From Apiospora phragmitis (Eukaryota > Ascomycota > Sordariomycetes > Amphisphaeriales > Apiosporaceae): a stretch of 64,000 nt of DNA. The notes beneath the pieces were generated by a model. That model saw only the letters and a program-made list of their open reading frames with translations, had not been told where the DNA came from and did not search any database. The translations under genes were made by a program, and so were the position numbers. The DNA lies in the NCBI GenBank assembly GCA_038363925.1, contig JAQQWL010000006.1, positions 3,762,501 to 3,826,500 on the forward strand. Reading direction: 5' to 3'. Shown here piece after piece: positions 32,396 through 44,783 of the stretch; within the stretch, counting starts at the first letter, position 1, and every line of letters starts with the position of its first letter.

Positions 32396-35300
32396 TCAAG
32401 CGGCGCTTGTTTCTTTCTCGCCGGTGGAAGGCCCGGCTTTCGAAGCTGGTGCAGCCACATGCGACGGCGTCGTCTTGAGAGACCTTCCATCAGCCTTGGA
32501 GGCTTTCGAAGCTCTCGAGTTTGTCTTCTGGAAATTGTTGTTTCCGAGCTTCTCCTTCTTGGCACCCTTGGGCACGCGGATGAGCCAGTAGAAGAACAAG
32601 GCACCAAAGACGTTGAAAATGATGAAGGCCCACATGATGCCGAAGTTGCGCCATCGGTCGTCGTAGCTGGAACCAATCTGCTCTAGGTACTTGTTTGTTT
32701 CCTTGATGGGGCAGAAGTTGCAACTGCTTGTCGTGTTGCTCTGCATATAACCACCAGCGCCCTGGATCCACGGCGCCATGTAGGTACCGCAGTCCTGGCC
32801 CGCCGGTGCCTCAAATTGCAGGAACTCGTTGTCCGCACACTGAACCTCGGTGTTCGCGATGGATACCGAAAGCATGGCGTTGATGAGGTATGTGAAAGGA
32901 GACACGCGATACATGAAAATCCAGAACCGGGGCAGCGTATCGGGCTTGGCGAGGACACCACAGAAGATCAGACACAGCATGAAAAGGACGTTGGCCATGT
33001 TACCGCCCGATTCAGCTGTCTCGAACATGGCGATAATCATGTCGGTAAACGTCGAGGTAAAGAGCATGAAGGCCAGAATAAGTAGGAACATGAGAGCACC
33101 TCGTTCAGTGACCTGTCCAGCCGCCGCAGCATTCCTGTACAGGCCCACTGGATAGTACCAGCAGAAGTACATAATGACAGCCATGAGGGTGTTCCAAGGT
33201 AGCTCGACAATAATCTGGGAGAGCATGAAGACCTTCCAGCTGTAAACCTTCGAGGGCTGTTCTCGAACCTCGTACAAATCACGTTGGACAACGAAGTGAG
33301 GCATGGTTTGTTGTACCATTTGACCAAAGACAGTAAGCAGTTGGAAGATGGCGAACATCTGGTTTTGCATGCCTTGGACCGTGTTGGGCGCATTGAAGAA
33401 GATGAAACCAACGAAGAGTGCGACAAGTGTGTTGAGAAGGGCTTTGGAGTAGATGTAGTTTGGTGTACGCCAGTATTGCTGGAAGACACGATGGGTCGTC
33501 TCCTTGAGTTGGACGGGGAAAGGCGCGGCAAACTCTCGGTATGAAGACTGGTCCTCGGTAGGCGGTGGACCACTCGAGGCCTCATCCTTCAGGCGCTGCA
33601 GTTCAGCCTGAACATCGGCGTATTCGTCGCTGTCGCGCCAGGCCTGGAACCAATCGACCTCCGTTTGGCTTCCGGGAGCAGCACCGATAGCGTCCAACAT
33701 CCACTCGGCAGGATTGGCATCATGCGGACAAGCAGGTGCGCCATGTTTCTCGAAGTACGAGGTCATAATCGAAGAGTTCTCGCCAATATCGCCAAAGTAA
33801 ACGGTCTTGCCACCCTTGGCGAGGAAAAGGAGCCGGTCGAAGCGTTGGAAAAGCATAGCAGAAGGCTGATGGATAGTGCAAAGAATGGCTTGGCCCGCCT
33901 TGGTGAGCTTTTCGAGAAGGTCCAGGATAGCCCATGACGTCTGGGAGTCGAGACCTGAGGTGGGCTCGTCGACAAACAACAACAGCGGAGGTTTAGCAGC
34001 AAGCTCTACGCCAATGGTAAGGCGCTTCCGCTGCTCGACGTTAAGTCCTTCGCCGAGGACACCAACAACAGCATCGGCATACTCTTGCATATCCAACAGC
34101 TTGATAACCTCATCCACATAGGCAAGCTTCTCGGCGCGAGGTGTCTCACGGGGCTGGCGCATAAGGGCGGAGAAGTTCAGGGCCTCGCGAACTGTAGTAG
34201 TAGACAAGTGAAGATCTTGTTGCTGAACGTAGCCAGTCTTGCGCTGGAATGAATTGTCGCGAAGATGGCCATCAACAAGCATCTCACCAGTAATCACACC
34301 CATCTTGATACGGCTGGCAAGGGCGTCCAGCAGGGTGGTCTTGCCTGCACCGGAAACTCCCATGAGGGCAGTAAGCGTGCCAGGTTTGACCCATCCGTCC
34401 ACATGGTCGAGAATACGGCGTGTTTCGCTCTTAATCTTGACATCGTAGCACACATTGCTCCAGTGGAAGACGCTTGAAGATTCCTGAATCATGGCGGTAC
34501 TGTCCCTGCCGGTTGCAGTAGCCCTCTCATTCGTTGCAGTGGGACCAACGCGCATCATACCTTCCTCGTCGTCACCCTTCTTCTCCTTGAATTGGGCAGG
34601 TTTGTGGCCTCGGCGGAAAAGGAGCACTTCACCCTTGGACTTCTTCGCAGAAATAAGCTCGGCCGTCAACATATAGGTGAGGAGGAAGAAGGTGATGAAG
34701 CAAAGAACAATGCCAAAGTTACGCCATCGGTTGCTCCAATAGTAACGGAAAGATTTGGCAATGTAGGCATCACCATCAACGAAGCTCTGGCCAGCAACCG
34801 AACCCACAGCATTGCAGACGCGATTCAACGGTGTGAGGTTAGGGTTGTCGTAAGGATAAACAGGAGCGGGGATTTGAAGCTCAGCATCGCACGTGAATTG
34901 CCGGCCGTGGAACTCGTTTGCCATGAGAGCCTCAAATGCGTAGGCCAGCGGATCGAGGTAGTTGATCCATCGACACCAGCCGAGCATGTAGTCGATTTGA
35001 ATGACGAAACCAGTGAAGATGACCAGGGCGAGGATGAGAATAGCTGCCGGTACCATAGCCTGTGACAATGTTCTCGAGGACGAAGCAATTGTTCGGAAGA
35101 TCATACTCATCGCAAGCACGACGGAGAACGATATCAACAGGAAGAAGAAGAATGCGCCAGCCTCGCGCCGAAGATTGGTCATGAAATACAAGATCAAATT
35201 GTAGACAATGGTGTTCATGATTTTGTACGGCAAATCTGTGATCATAGAGGCGACGGCTTCGGCAGAAGGATGGTACATTGCGTAACGACTCTGCTTTTCG

Positions 35301-37144
35301 ACAATGGGACGTTGAGCATAGAGGGTAAGAATCTATCAATTCAAAGTTAGTCGATATAACACAGCTGAACCGGGGATTTGGCAGTTTTTGGCAGTACTTA
35401 CTTCCAAGGCAGAGGCAAAGGCATTGGTGAGACAGGCGAAGAAGAGTAGGGCTCCACGTTGGAAGAAGCTCGACGCGGTAGGCTGCAAGTTGTAGTAAAC
35501 GCTGCCGATAATGAGACCCATGATTGTATTGCCAATCAAAGAGCCTACAGTGATGGATGGATCTCCAATCAACCGACGGAAGCCACGCCATAAGCAGAGG
35601 TTGACCTGCTGTACGTAGGACAGCGTATACGGAGACTTTGCTCGTTGAACCTTGGCCTGTGCTTGTCTTTTGCTGGCTCGGAATGCCTCAGCATCGGGTC
35701 CGTTCAGGGGGTGTTCGTTCTTGTAGTCTTCAATTTCCTTTTGAAGAGCCTCATACTCAGCACTGTTCTTCCAGGCGGTAGCAAATTCCTCAGGCGTACG
35801 GGGAGCTCTGCCCTCAAACCCAGAACGAATTACTCGCTCTTGAGGACTTGTCATCGAGGTGAGGAAATCAGGGGTTGTTTGTCGAGCGGGGCAATCAAAT
35901 CCAAGGTTAATGAAGTATTGTCGGGCCAAGTTGGCGCGACCAAAAAAGATCTGGTAGCCTTCGTATAATACTGCAACCTTATCAAACAGGTCATAGGCAC
36001 TCTGCGGAGCCTGGTATATCGAAACACAGGCGGTGTGCTCAAAGAGTTCGGTCTGCATGCGGAGGGTCCTGCAGAATTCAATAGCATTGGCACTGTCGAG
36101 ACCCCGAGTGCTGTTGTCCCAGCACTGCAGAGGTGCGCGGCTGAGAGCAGCTTCTGAAATAGTCACACGTTTTCTCTCGCCTCCGGAGACACCTCTCACG
36201 TATTCGTTTCCAACGCGCGTGTTGATGGTGTGGGATATGCCGAACATGGCCATGGTCACATCACGCAGATGGTTCGCGTACGTCGTTCTGTTCACTCCAG
36301 CGGGGAGCTCACGTGGCGCACGAGCTCGGGCGGCGAAGGTCAGAGTGTCACCAACTGTGAGCATGGGAAAGTGCACATCCACTTCGGCCGTGTAGATAGC
36401 TTCACCCCGGTGGTGCGTATGCATCTCTTTAGCCGGGACACCCTGGTAGTTGAAGTATGCATCCTCGCTGACATAGATGCCATCAGTTTCGCCAGCTATC
36501 GTCTTCAAAAATGTCGAGCATCCAGAACCTGGAGGACCCAGAACCACCAGCATCTCTCCCTTGCGAACCACACCGTCGAAGTTTCGCAGGATGTCGATCT
36601 TTCGAGGCTTGGCGAGTCCCGCGGCCTTACGGGCCATACCGACCACCTCGAGCCAGACGTTTGCGACATCCTTCTGGTAATCTGTCGCAGCACCGAACCC
36701 ATGAACATTGAGATTCTGAAAGCATACTCCAGCACTGCGGAAGCCAGCCTTGTCCATATCCACGATGGCCTTGGCCCATGTTCGTGCCTTGAAGTTAGAC
36801 GACGCGGGATTCAAGGGAGAATCCTCTGCGGATTCTAAGAAGGGGTTGCCGCCGTGTGCGCCAGCGACGTTGGACTGAGACGTGAAGCGACGTGCCAGAC
36901 CTTGCACGAGAGACTCACGTCTATGTAGCTCAACCTCCTCGCTGTCGCCAGAATCCGTGGCCTTTTTCTCGCCATCGGTGACAGAAGTGCCGTTCGTCTT
37001 GGTGGCTTCGCTCGCCGCTACCTCCTCCATTGGATCGCTAGTGCCTGCCATGCCGTCGTGCGATGATGGCGTTGTTAGTGGGGCACCCGACGATTTGGCT
37101 GTGCGATCATAGTTGGCGAAAGCCGTACTGCCCACAAGGGACAT
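32396..37144 (-). CDS. PDR/CDR-type (ABCG) multidrug transporter
   Basis: Exons 37144-35402 and 35332-32396 with a 69-nt intron encode 1559 residues, the normal size for a full PDR pump of the plasma membrane. Order: Ser/Thr/Glu-rich N-terminus, NBD1 with the fungal degenerate Walker [16 protein letters not shown], signature [13 protein letters not shown] and Walker B-like [16 protein letters not shown]1; NBD2 with canonical Walker [18 protein letters not shown], degenerate signature [16 protein letters not shown] and [19 protein letters not shown]2 ending in a Lys/Ser-rich tail. The mixed composite sites are the known hallmark of the family. Such pumps export azoles, plant defence compounds and endogenous metabolites; the actual substrate is unknown. 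This is the only large gene of the window that reads cleanly through. Confidence 0.95.
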
Positions 37145-40100
37145 TGCGCGCGATGAGGTTTGTTTTTGTTTGCCTCAGTCTCTTTCCGCAAGTTGCACAC
37201 GAGTATTGTTGGGCGGTGTCTAGGTTGACAGTCCCGGGCTGTTGATTTTGGTCGGGGGTACGGCGGGATATTGGACCAAGCTCGTGCCCTCTTGTGTAAT
37301 TCGGAGGCTTTATTTAATGGGTTCGGAGACAGAAGATCGATGTTTATATTAAGGTTTCGGTTGGTGTAGATCGCGGAAGTCTAGCGACACGAAGATGGAG
37401 GGAAGCAGGTATGAGTGCGTCCAGGACAACCCAAAATATGGAAATTATTAAAGTTATAAGGTTGGAGGTAATGGCGGGGAGGAAGGATCGACGGGAAGGT
37501 GTGTGTTGCGTGTTGAGAGAAGCCCAGCAAAGGGTTCTTCGTTTTCGGGACGACTGCCGAGAGTGAACGAAGAGGTGGAAGTCAGAAACAAGACCAAGAA
37601 GATCCTCCAACAGTTTGTTGACAGGGCAGGGGCGGACTGGGGATGGTTTTAAAGGGACATTGAACTGTAGATTTTATTTCGCGCCGGTCAATTTCGCTTT
37701 CGTATTAGTAGCCCAGATCGGACGGAGTGCTCGAAGGACCCGATGGCAAACGGCGCCCCTTGCTAAACCTTCCTATTGGAACCCTTACTTTGGGATGGGG
37801 GGGGGATAGGAAGCGAGCCGGACAGGCATGCTACATATGCTCTATGAAGATCCAAACCACGAGGTACTAACCAGGGCAGGCAAAAGCTGCAATCAAGCGA
37901 TGTTACCATGAGATCGCGGTGACCACCCAGTCAACTGGAGCAGACTCCGAGCCGACAGAAAAACCCTGGCTCTTTCTCCAGTAACTGGAAACCCTCCCAC
38001 CAAATCGGGCCCCCTTTCATCTGCAAAAAGTGACCGAGCTGTTCCATATATCACCTATTGATGTACCTACATACGTACCGGACGCGCCTTGCATTGCGCC
38101 GACTCGAATCAGAATTACCGAAGCTGCAACAAGCTAGCACCAAATGGCGCCTCTGATCTCAGGACGATATAATGCAGCGGCATCAATAATGGCCCAACTT
38201 ACACCAGACCAGCAGCTTCGAGCTCCGTCAGCCATCGTGTGGGACTTGACTCAGGTCACGTTTGACAGCAGGTGAGAGGTGTGAGGCGCGAGGTTAGAAT
38301 TCCTTTTATCCGCTCAAAAAGGTACATGAACTCGGCACGCATACTGTACATCAAATGTACCTACATCCACTTTATAAAATTAACATGCATGTCATCGCAG
38401 CTCCCGTTGTAGAATGGAATGAAGAACGGGAAGGCGGGAAAGAATAAATAAAACCTGATATATCTTGCGATGCAAATAGGTAGTAAGTTACCACACAAGC
38501 AGAGACGTCGGTGAGTTTTGTATTTTAAGCAGCCAGGGAGTCGATACTCTCTCAATATTGCCACAGAAGCTGTAGAATAGGACGAGCTAGCCTAGTGCGC
38601 GTTTGGACATGGGATGGAGAAGCGGCCCCAATCTCATAGGGGATTAGGCTGGTAGGGGCTCACTGGAGCTTCTAGAATCAAGGGTGCATGTCGCTAGAGC
38701 TCCCCGCAAACTTGCAGGTAGGTACAGTATGTACATGTAATCATGACCCCTCGACGCGAAGATCCTCTCCTCCTCTTGAAGGCGTACCTGCTTTACATAA
38801 TTTTATCGGCATGAGGCTATCTTATTCAAGCCATAATTTCGGTGAAGATGGGGGGCCATGGCCCGCGGCGTGCAGATGGATATGCGAACGAACCTGTCAA
38901 ACGGTGCTTTTAGTGAAACTATTGTCGCATAAGATCCGTGCCTTCGGGGGTATGAGCAAGTCGTGCAGATGCAAGCCAAAACCTAACTCTAAGGACGAAT
39001 CGCCAAATGGTACCTGTATGTCACAGACTGGAATGATCAAGAACAACTGTACGGAGTACAGGATGTGCTACACGCATTGCTCAACACGTATGCAGTATGA
39101 TCAACCAACTCTCCTGTCAGAAGCTGGAGGAATTGACCCGAAGGCCGCAGAGAGCGGAATGTACGTACGTACTTACTTACATACCTTGGCAGCAGTCCAG
39201 CTCGGTGATAATTTCCTAGGCTAGGAAGTGTGTGGCTCACTAGTAGCTGTGACAGAAAGCAGAAAGTGTCGAAATTCCAAAGTGGAATGATTCGAGGGTT
39301 TTCCGATCCGGCAGCCCGACCCATAACTACCCGGGTCTGTGGGCCGCCTGGCCCAATAAAGGAGGAACTGACCAGTTTAGTTCCAGTTGGTCTCGGGCTC
39401 CCGGGCTGCTATAACTTCCCGAGCCCGCAGCCTCAAAATCCTGCGGTGCGTGTCGACATGTCTCGTCTCCTTTTCCGGTCCAATTCGAAACCGCCCAGTC
39501 TGTATCGGGCGACCGCAGCACACCTTTATTGATTGCAGCCGGAGGAAGTGGAATTGCCACCAGGAAGCATTCCCAGAGGTCGCGTCACATTGCATATGTG
39601 CTGTGCAAGTGCTGTACGAGTGCTCCTCCATCCAAGACAAGATCAGCAAGGTTAAAACAACTACATGAGGCTTGCACACGACGGCCATCTGCAAACTTTT
39701 GTCTCTGAGCTCACTTGATATCTTGAGCCTTGCTACGAGTCACGGCGCATCTTTAATAGTTTCCTGCTATCTCGTATGACCAGAAAAGAAGAATGGCGAC
39801 TATCAGAGGTGGCGTCTACACTAATCATTAGGCTGGTATCCGTACCTTAACCTACTGTACAGCTTAGCGGTAAAATAGGGGACACAGCGTGACAGCTTTC
39901 CCCGCCCCTGCTAACCTACAAGCGCCCAAGAGCTCGGGCATGTCTAGCCGCATTACAGCGAGACCAAGACCACGAATGTTTGCCGACTCGAATACGGTGA
40001 CGATAATTCGGATACAGATATCCCCCACACGACTCAAGCAATTCTTGCAGGCGCATCCGCCATAATACTACTAAGATCTTTATCTTGCCTGACTGTACGA

Positions 40101-42527
40101 CTACTATTTTCATCTGATCTGGCTGTACTCCGTACCGTACTACTGTCTGCTCGGGCCGATGGAGGTCGGCAGCTTACTCATATTGCAGCGTCCTTGCTGC
40201 CGAAACCTGCTGGCATCCCCATGTTTCCCGCTCGTACGGGCAACAGACCGGACGTTAATACATGTAAGACGTTACATACACGGAACGCCACATTTAAATG
40301 CACGTGTGGCGGCGCCAACTGTTGTGTCTCGGTCAGCCGTCAGCCACGTACATACCTAATTACTTCTCCCGCTTCACCGCAACGTTGAAGAGATAAGCCT
40401 GGCTGACGGGAGCCGCAATGTAACATTGCACTTTGAAAACATGTGCACATATCTTGTGTTACTCGTCGAGGACCTATGCTCATCTACTACAAGTCCCATA
40501 GAGAGTGCTTACAAGTGGATTCTTCCCGCTGGGGAGTGCTGGCTACAGTCTCTGGCGTCATCTGTGGCTTGCCAGACCGCAAGTCCGGAGAGGCGGTGAA
40601 ATGCGCACAAGTGCGTATGATTATGATTATATTGATACTTGTTCCCTGTAAATATGGCCTCCAGTTTTCAAGCGGCTCTTCGCCGCCGTGTCGTGAAACC
40701 TTGTACGGCCCGAGCCTTGCACGACAGTTCGGACCGGCGCAACGAACGCCTCCATTTCGTTCTCGACTACGGCAGAACACCCAAGTAAATTATCTCTAGT
40801 GAGTATCTTGTGCAACATGACAACTACCATTTTCACCATGGCAAACATAAACTATTCAAATGCAAATCAGAGCAATCTTCAAGTTTGGACAGGCCCTTCG
40901 ATAGAATGACTGCTGAAGAGTGTCCCCTGACGCTCCAAATCAGTCAACAGAGACACATTTTCACAGTCAATAATCTTTAGATCCTCGCCAAGCGATGTAT
41001 ATGTGTTATCTTTCCCTGCGAGCCCCTGCGTGCAACAAATACGTATAACTCATGCTGAACAGGGAACGTGTTTTGATAGCTACGGCTTCCTCTAAAGGTT
41101 GGGTTGACAGTATCAACTCGCAGTAACCAAAGTCACATTATGATTAACGTATCGCAATGCTCCTATATGTCCTGCTATAAAACGTTTTATCTGGCCTTGA
41201 CGATCCAATGGCATTCTCCTGGAAAGTAAATGCTCCGGGAATGGAAACCACCAACAGCGTACAGTACCCGGGTCGCCTTTCTCAATGGAGCAGGCTGACT
41301 CTGTATAATATCTTATATTTGAAGGCGATGGCGTTGGTCATCCGCTCCCCCTATTCAACATATAGCTGGTAATTTCTAAAACCCCTGACCTGTCTCTGTA
41401 TGCGGTATCATAACTATCCCAGCATTTCTGTTCATCCCTTGAAAGATTGATCTAGAAAACGTATAGCCACTGTCTTATTTCTGTGATTTCATAGTGATTT
41501 GTGCTTCCTATGTTTCGGCCCCTTTTGTTAAGATTAGAAACGGCTGCGGGTGAAGATACCCCTTTTCTAGTTGATTGAGTTCGGTCCCATAAGTAATATG
41601 TTCGATATAAACCTTCGTTTATTGTGAGTTGAAGGATCAAATATAGCCCAATTATCACAATAATATCACAGCTTATAGTCAAAGCCATTTTGGACTACAG
41701 ACAGACTTCCGCGTCTTGGCACTTCTTTCCTGAAGATGGGATTCGGCCAGACGCAAAGATTGGGTCACCTAAACAAACTTCATGTTTATCGAAAGTAGAT
41801 TCAAGACACCACGATCCCTCATCTTATTGGTCAGGTGATGGACATGCCACACACGCCTACGCTTTGTTTTGTCCAGATATCTTGGCCTTACATACGAGAG
41901 TAAACACAATGAGAACTAGATATCAACAATCGGTTTTTGCTTTGGCGTTGTGGGTTATGATGAACGCAGTCAGCATTTGGGAATATTTTTCATGGGTAGG
42001 TAGGTAGCCTGCTATCATCATCCAATTCGAAATCACCCGGTTGTGGCTATTCCCAGGCGGCAATGTCCCAATCTGGCTGTCTTTATAGATCACGAGATCT
42101 GGCATATTAAAATCCCGATGCGATGTTGCAATGCAGCTTAACTTCGGGAAATTCAATGCTCGAATCACATGGGCGGAGGATGGAATATCTGCCATGGCTG
42201 CTGTTGTTATTGGTGGTGAAATGCTGGTCTTTTGAAGTAGCCTTTTATCCTGCCGTCCTGACACCCCGCACAGCTTCCATGCCATCAATACGACCTCTGG
42301 TTGTAGCCGGCGATCACCCGTAACACTCGGTGCTTGATGCAGTTGTATGATCTATACAGCTAGCGCTTCATGGAACTTAGCAGGAGAAGCGGGGGGATGC
42401 ATGATCAGAATGATATAAGAGGGAAGTCCTGTTACTGTCTACCTCAACAATGGCCCAACTCATTCCAGATTTCTCATCGACACGCTATGTGGGCTGTTGA
42501 GCTCTTCTAAATCCTCCGCGTCTAAGA
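37145..42527. other. Gene-poor region (5.4 kb)
   Basis: The first 0.5-1 kb is the promoter of the PDR pump, including a G run near 37797-37806. Beyond it I find no recognisable protein on either strand. The longest open frame (38688-39224, plus) is cysteine-containing but has no signal peptide or domain. Words of the TACCTA/TAGGTA type recur (for example 38059, 38358, 38717). The segment 38130-38250 resembles the region just upstream of the GH35 relic (42355-42500). Confidence 0.45.
42412..42420 (+). promoter_or_regulatory. TATA-like element
   Basis: GATATAAGA lies about 110 bp upstream of the ATG of the CBM1-GH35 relic. Confidence 0.3.
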
Positions 42528-44380
42528 ATGAAGCTCGACTACAGAATCCTTGCCATCCTGGCGACTGGCGCATCGGCCCAGCAAAGTATGTGGAGTCAGT
42601 GCGGTGGCCAGGGGTGGCCAGGACAGACGACGTGTGTATCCGGCGCCGTCTGTACGTATCAGAACGAATATTACTCGCAGCGTGTAGCAGGTGAGCTCCC
42701 TTCCTTCCTGGTGAGCGCTAGGACGCCATGGAATTCTCTCAGGGCAAGACCGACACTTCGTACAGGGTCAGCCCAGACTACGTCGGCAAAACCGCCAGCA
42801 AGCGTCCCGGCGAGCACGAGTGTCCCCCAGCCTCTGACATCGACTGCAACCTCGGCTGCGTCAAGCGGTAGCGGCACGTTCTCCTGGGACAAGAGAACCT
42901 TCTACGTCAACGGATAGAGGCACCAGATCATCAGCGGCCAGATCGACCCGCAGCGTGTGCCCCGCGCCTACTGGGGCCAGCGGTTGCAGATGGCCAAGGC
43001 GATGGGGCTCAACACCATCCTGTCGTACCTGTACTGGCAGGACATCGAGTAGTACCCGAGCAAGTTCGACTTCACCGACCGCAACGACGTCGCGGCGTGG
43101 CTCCAGGAGATCCAGGACGCCGGCTTGAAAGCCGCGCTGCGGCCGGGACCGTACGTGTGTGCCGAGCGACGTCCGGCTACATGACCCAGGTGGGCGCGCA
43201 GGTCAAGCCGTACCTGGTCACGAACGGGGACCCCGTCCTCATGGTCCAGATCGAGAACAAGTACGGCTACGCGGGCAACGACAAGAACTACCTCCGGGCG
43301 CTGGCGGATATCGCAAAGCCGAGCTTTCCGGGCATGAAGCTGTACACCAATGATGGCGCCCAGTCGGGCGCCCTGGCCGTGGTCGACGGCACCGACTCGC
43401 GCAGCGGCTTCAACCTGCTGCGACAGGCCATCACGGACCAGAGCAGCGTGGGCCCCCTGATGAACGGCGAATACTGGGTGCGCTGGTTCGACAGCTGGGG
43501 CCTGTGCAACGGGCACTCGTCGTACGACGGCGACACGAACGGGCAGTCGGGCCGGGCGAGCGAGCTGGACTGGGTCCTCTCCAACGGCAACCACATCAGC
43601 ATCTTCATGTTCCACGGGGGCACGAGCTGGGACTTCGGCAACGGCGCGGCCGACGCCAAGCCCGTGCAGGCCTTCACAACCAGCTACGACTACGGCGCGC
43701 CGCTCGACGAGACCGGCCGCCCCGCGCAGATTTACACGGCCTTCCGCAGCGTCATCACGAAGCGCGTGTCGGGGGTGCCCGCCGTGTCGTCCACGCCGCC
43801 GCTCATGACGGTGCCGGACTTCGCGCTGACGCCCGTGCTAGGCCTGCTGGATGATCTGCCCAGCAGCAGCCCGCGGCCCGCGCCGTCGCCGTTCGCCATG
43901 GAGGCCACCGGCCAGGTCTTCGGGTACCTGTTGTACGAGTACGTCGCGACGGGCAGTGCGTCGGGCGCCGTGGCGCGGCGCGACCGCGTCGTCGTGTACG
44001 TCAACGGGGCGCGGCGCGGCGTCATCGACGGCATCTACCGCAGCCCCGCGAGCGTGAGCGTGACGCTGGCGCGTGGCGACCGGCTCTGGCTGCTGGCCGA
44101 AAACCTCGGGCGCGCCGACAACGGCATCTCCGACCAGACCAAGGGCATCCTGGGCGACGTCAAGGGCGTCGTGTTCGTGAACGGCCACAACCTGGGGAGA
44201 TACTGGACGGTCGGGCCGCAGCAGGAGCTGTTCTTGCCGGAGGCCTACCTGAAGCAGGGCGAGGAGAATGAGGTCCTGGTGCTGGAGTCGGAGCCCGGCA
44301 CATCTAGTCGGGTTGCGAGGGGTGTTGTCAAGAGGACATGGAAGAATAATCCGGATCCTGACTGCAACAACTGTTCGTAG
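42528..44380 (+). pseudogene. CBM1-linked GH35 beta-galactosidase, inactivated
   Basis: Signal peptide [17 protein letters not shown], then a fungal cellulose-binding module ([19 protein letters not shown]), an intron 42691-42771, a Ser/Thr/Pro linker and a glycoside hydrolase family 35 domain (RHQIISGQIDPQRVPRAYWG, GLNTILSYLYWQDIE, LKAALRPGPYVCAER, NGEYWVRWFDSWGLCNGHSS, FVNGHNLGRYW). Defects: TAG at 42915-42917, TAG at 43051-43053, and at about 43165 a deletion with frame change that removes the segment normally following PYVCAE. The acid/base glutamate motif QIENEYG reads QIENKYG at about 43250-43268, and the last CBM1 cysteine (YYSQC) is arginine. After the deletion the frame stays open for about 400 codons. 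The nucleophile glutamate (GEYW) is present. A dead gene with an unusual domain pairing. Confidence 0.85.
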
Positions 44381-44783
44381 AGGACGAGGCGATTCATATT
44401 ATCTTATATAAACCGTGCTGCGTGTACTAATGATACCCCTTTGTTTCTCGGCGAAAGATGCTTGATGTATTGTGCACGGTGCAATTTTCCGTATCAGCCA
44501 TGGAATTTGTTGTTGGTCGAGTATGGTTATCTTGCTGCAGCTCTGCATGACACGCATGGATGGATAACATGTATCAAAATTATGTACATGTAAGGGGGAA
44601 TTCAAATGTATATATTACGGAGCGCAACTCAATTCTATGCGACGCTGATTACATAAGAAGCATACCAACTCCCTTCTTCCACACAGCCTTTCTCATACCA
44701 AGCAGAGCAAAGTGAAGGCGAACGTAGTGAAGACTCCATGACACCTGGAATCATACCCGGAACCATTGAATGGCGGGACAGGA
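44381..44783. other. Intergenic region between convergent genes
   Basis: 3' flanks of the GH35 relic and the short-chain dehydrogenase. No gene seen. Confidence 0.55.

Noticed and set aside
32396..37144. Degenerate Walker and signature motifs in the PDR pump as a sign of decay
   Set aside because: The asymmetric degeneracy is the normal state of fungal PDR transporters, and the gene is otherwise intact.
38688..39224. 178-residue cysteine-containing open frame
   Set aside because: No signal peptide, no recognisable pattern, and it lies in sequence that looks noncoding.
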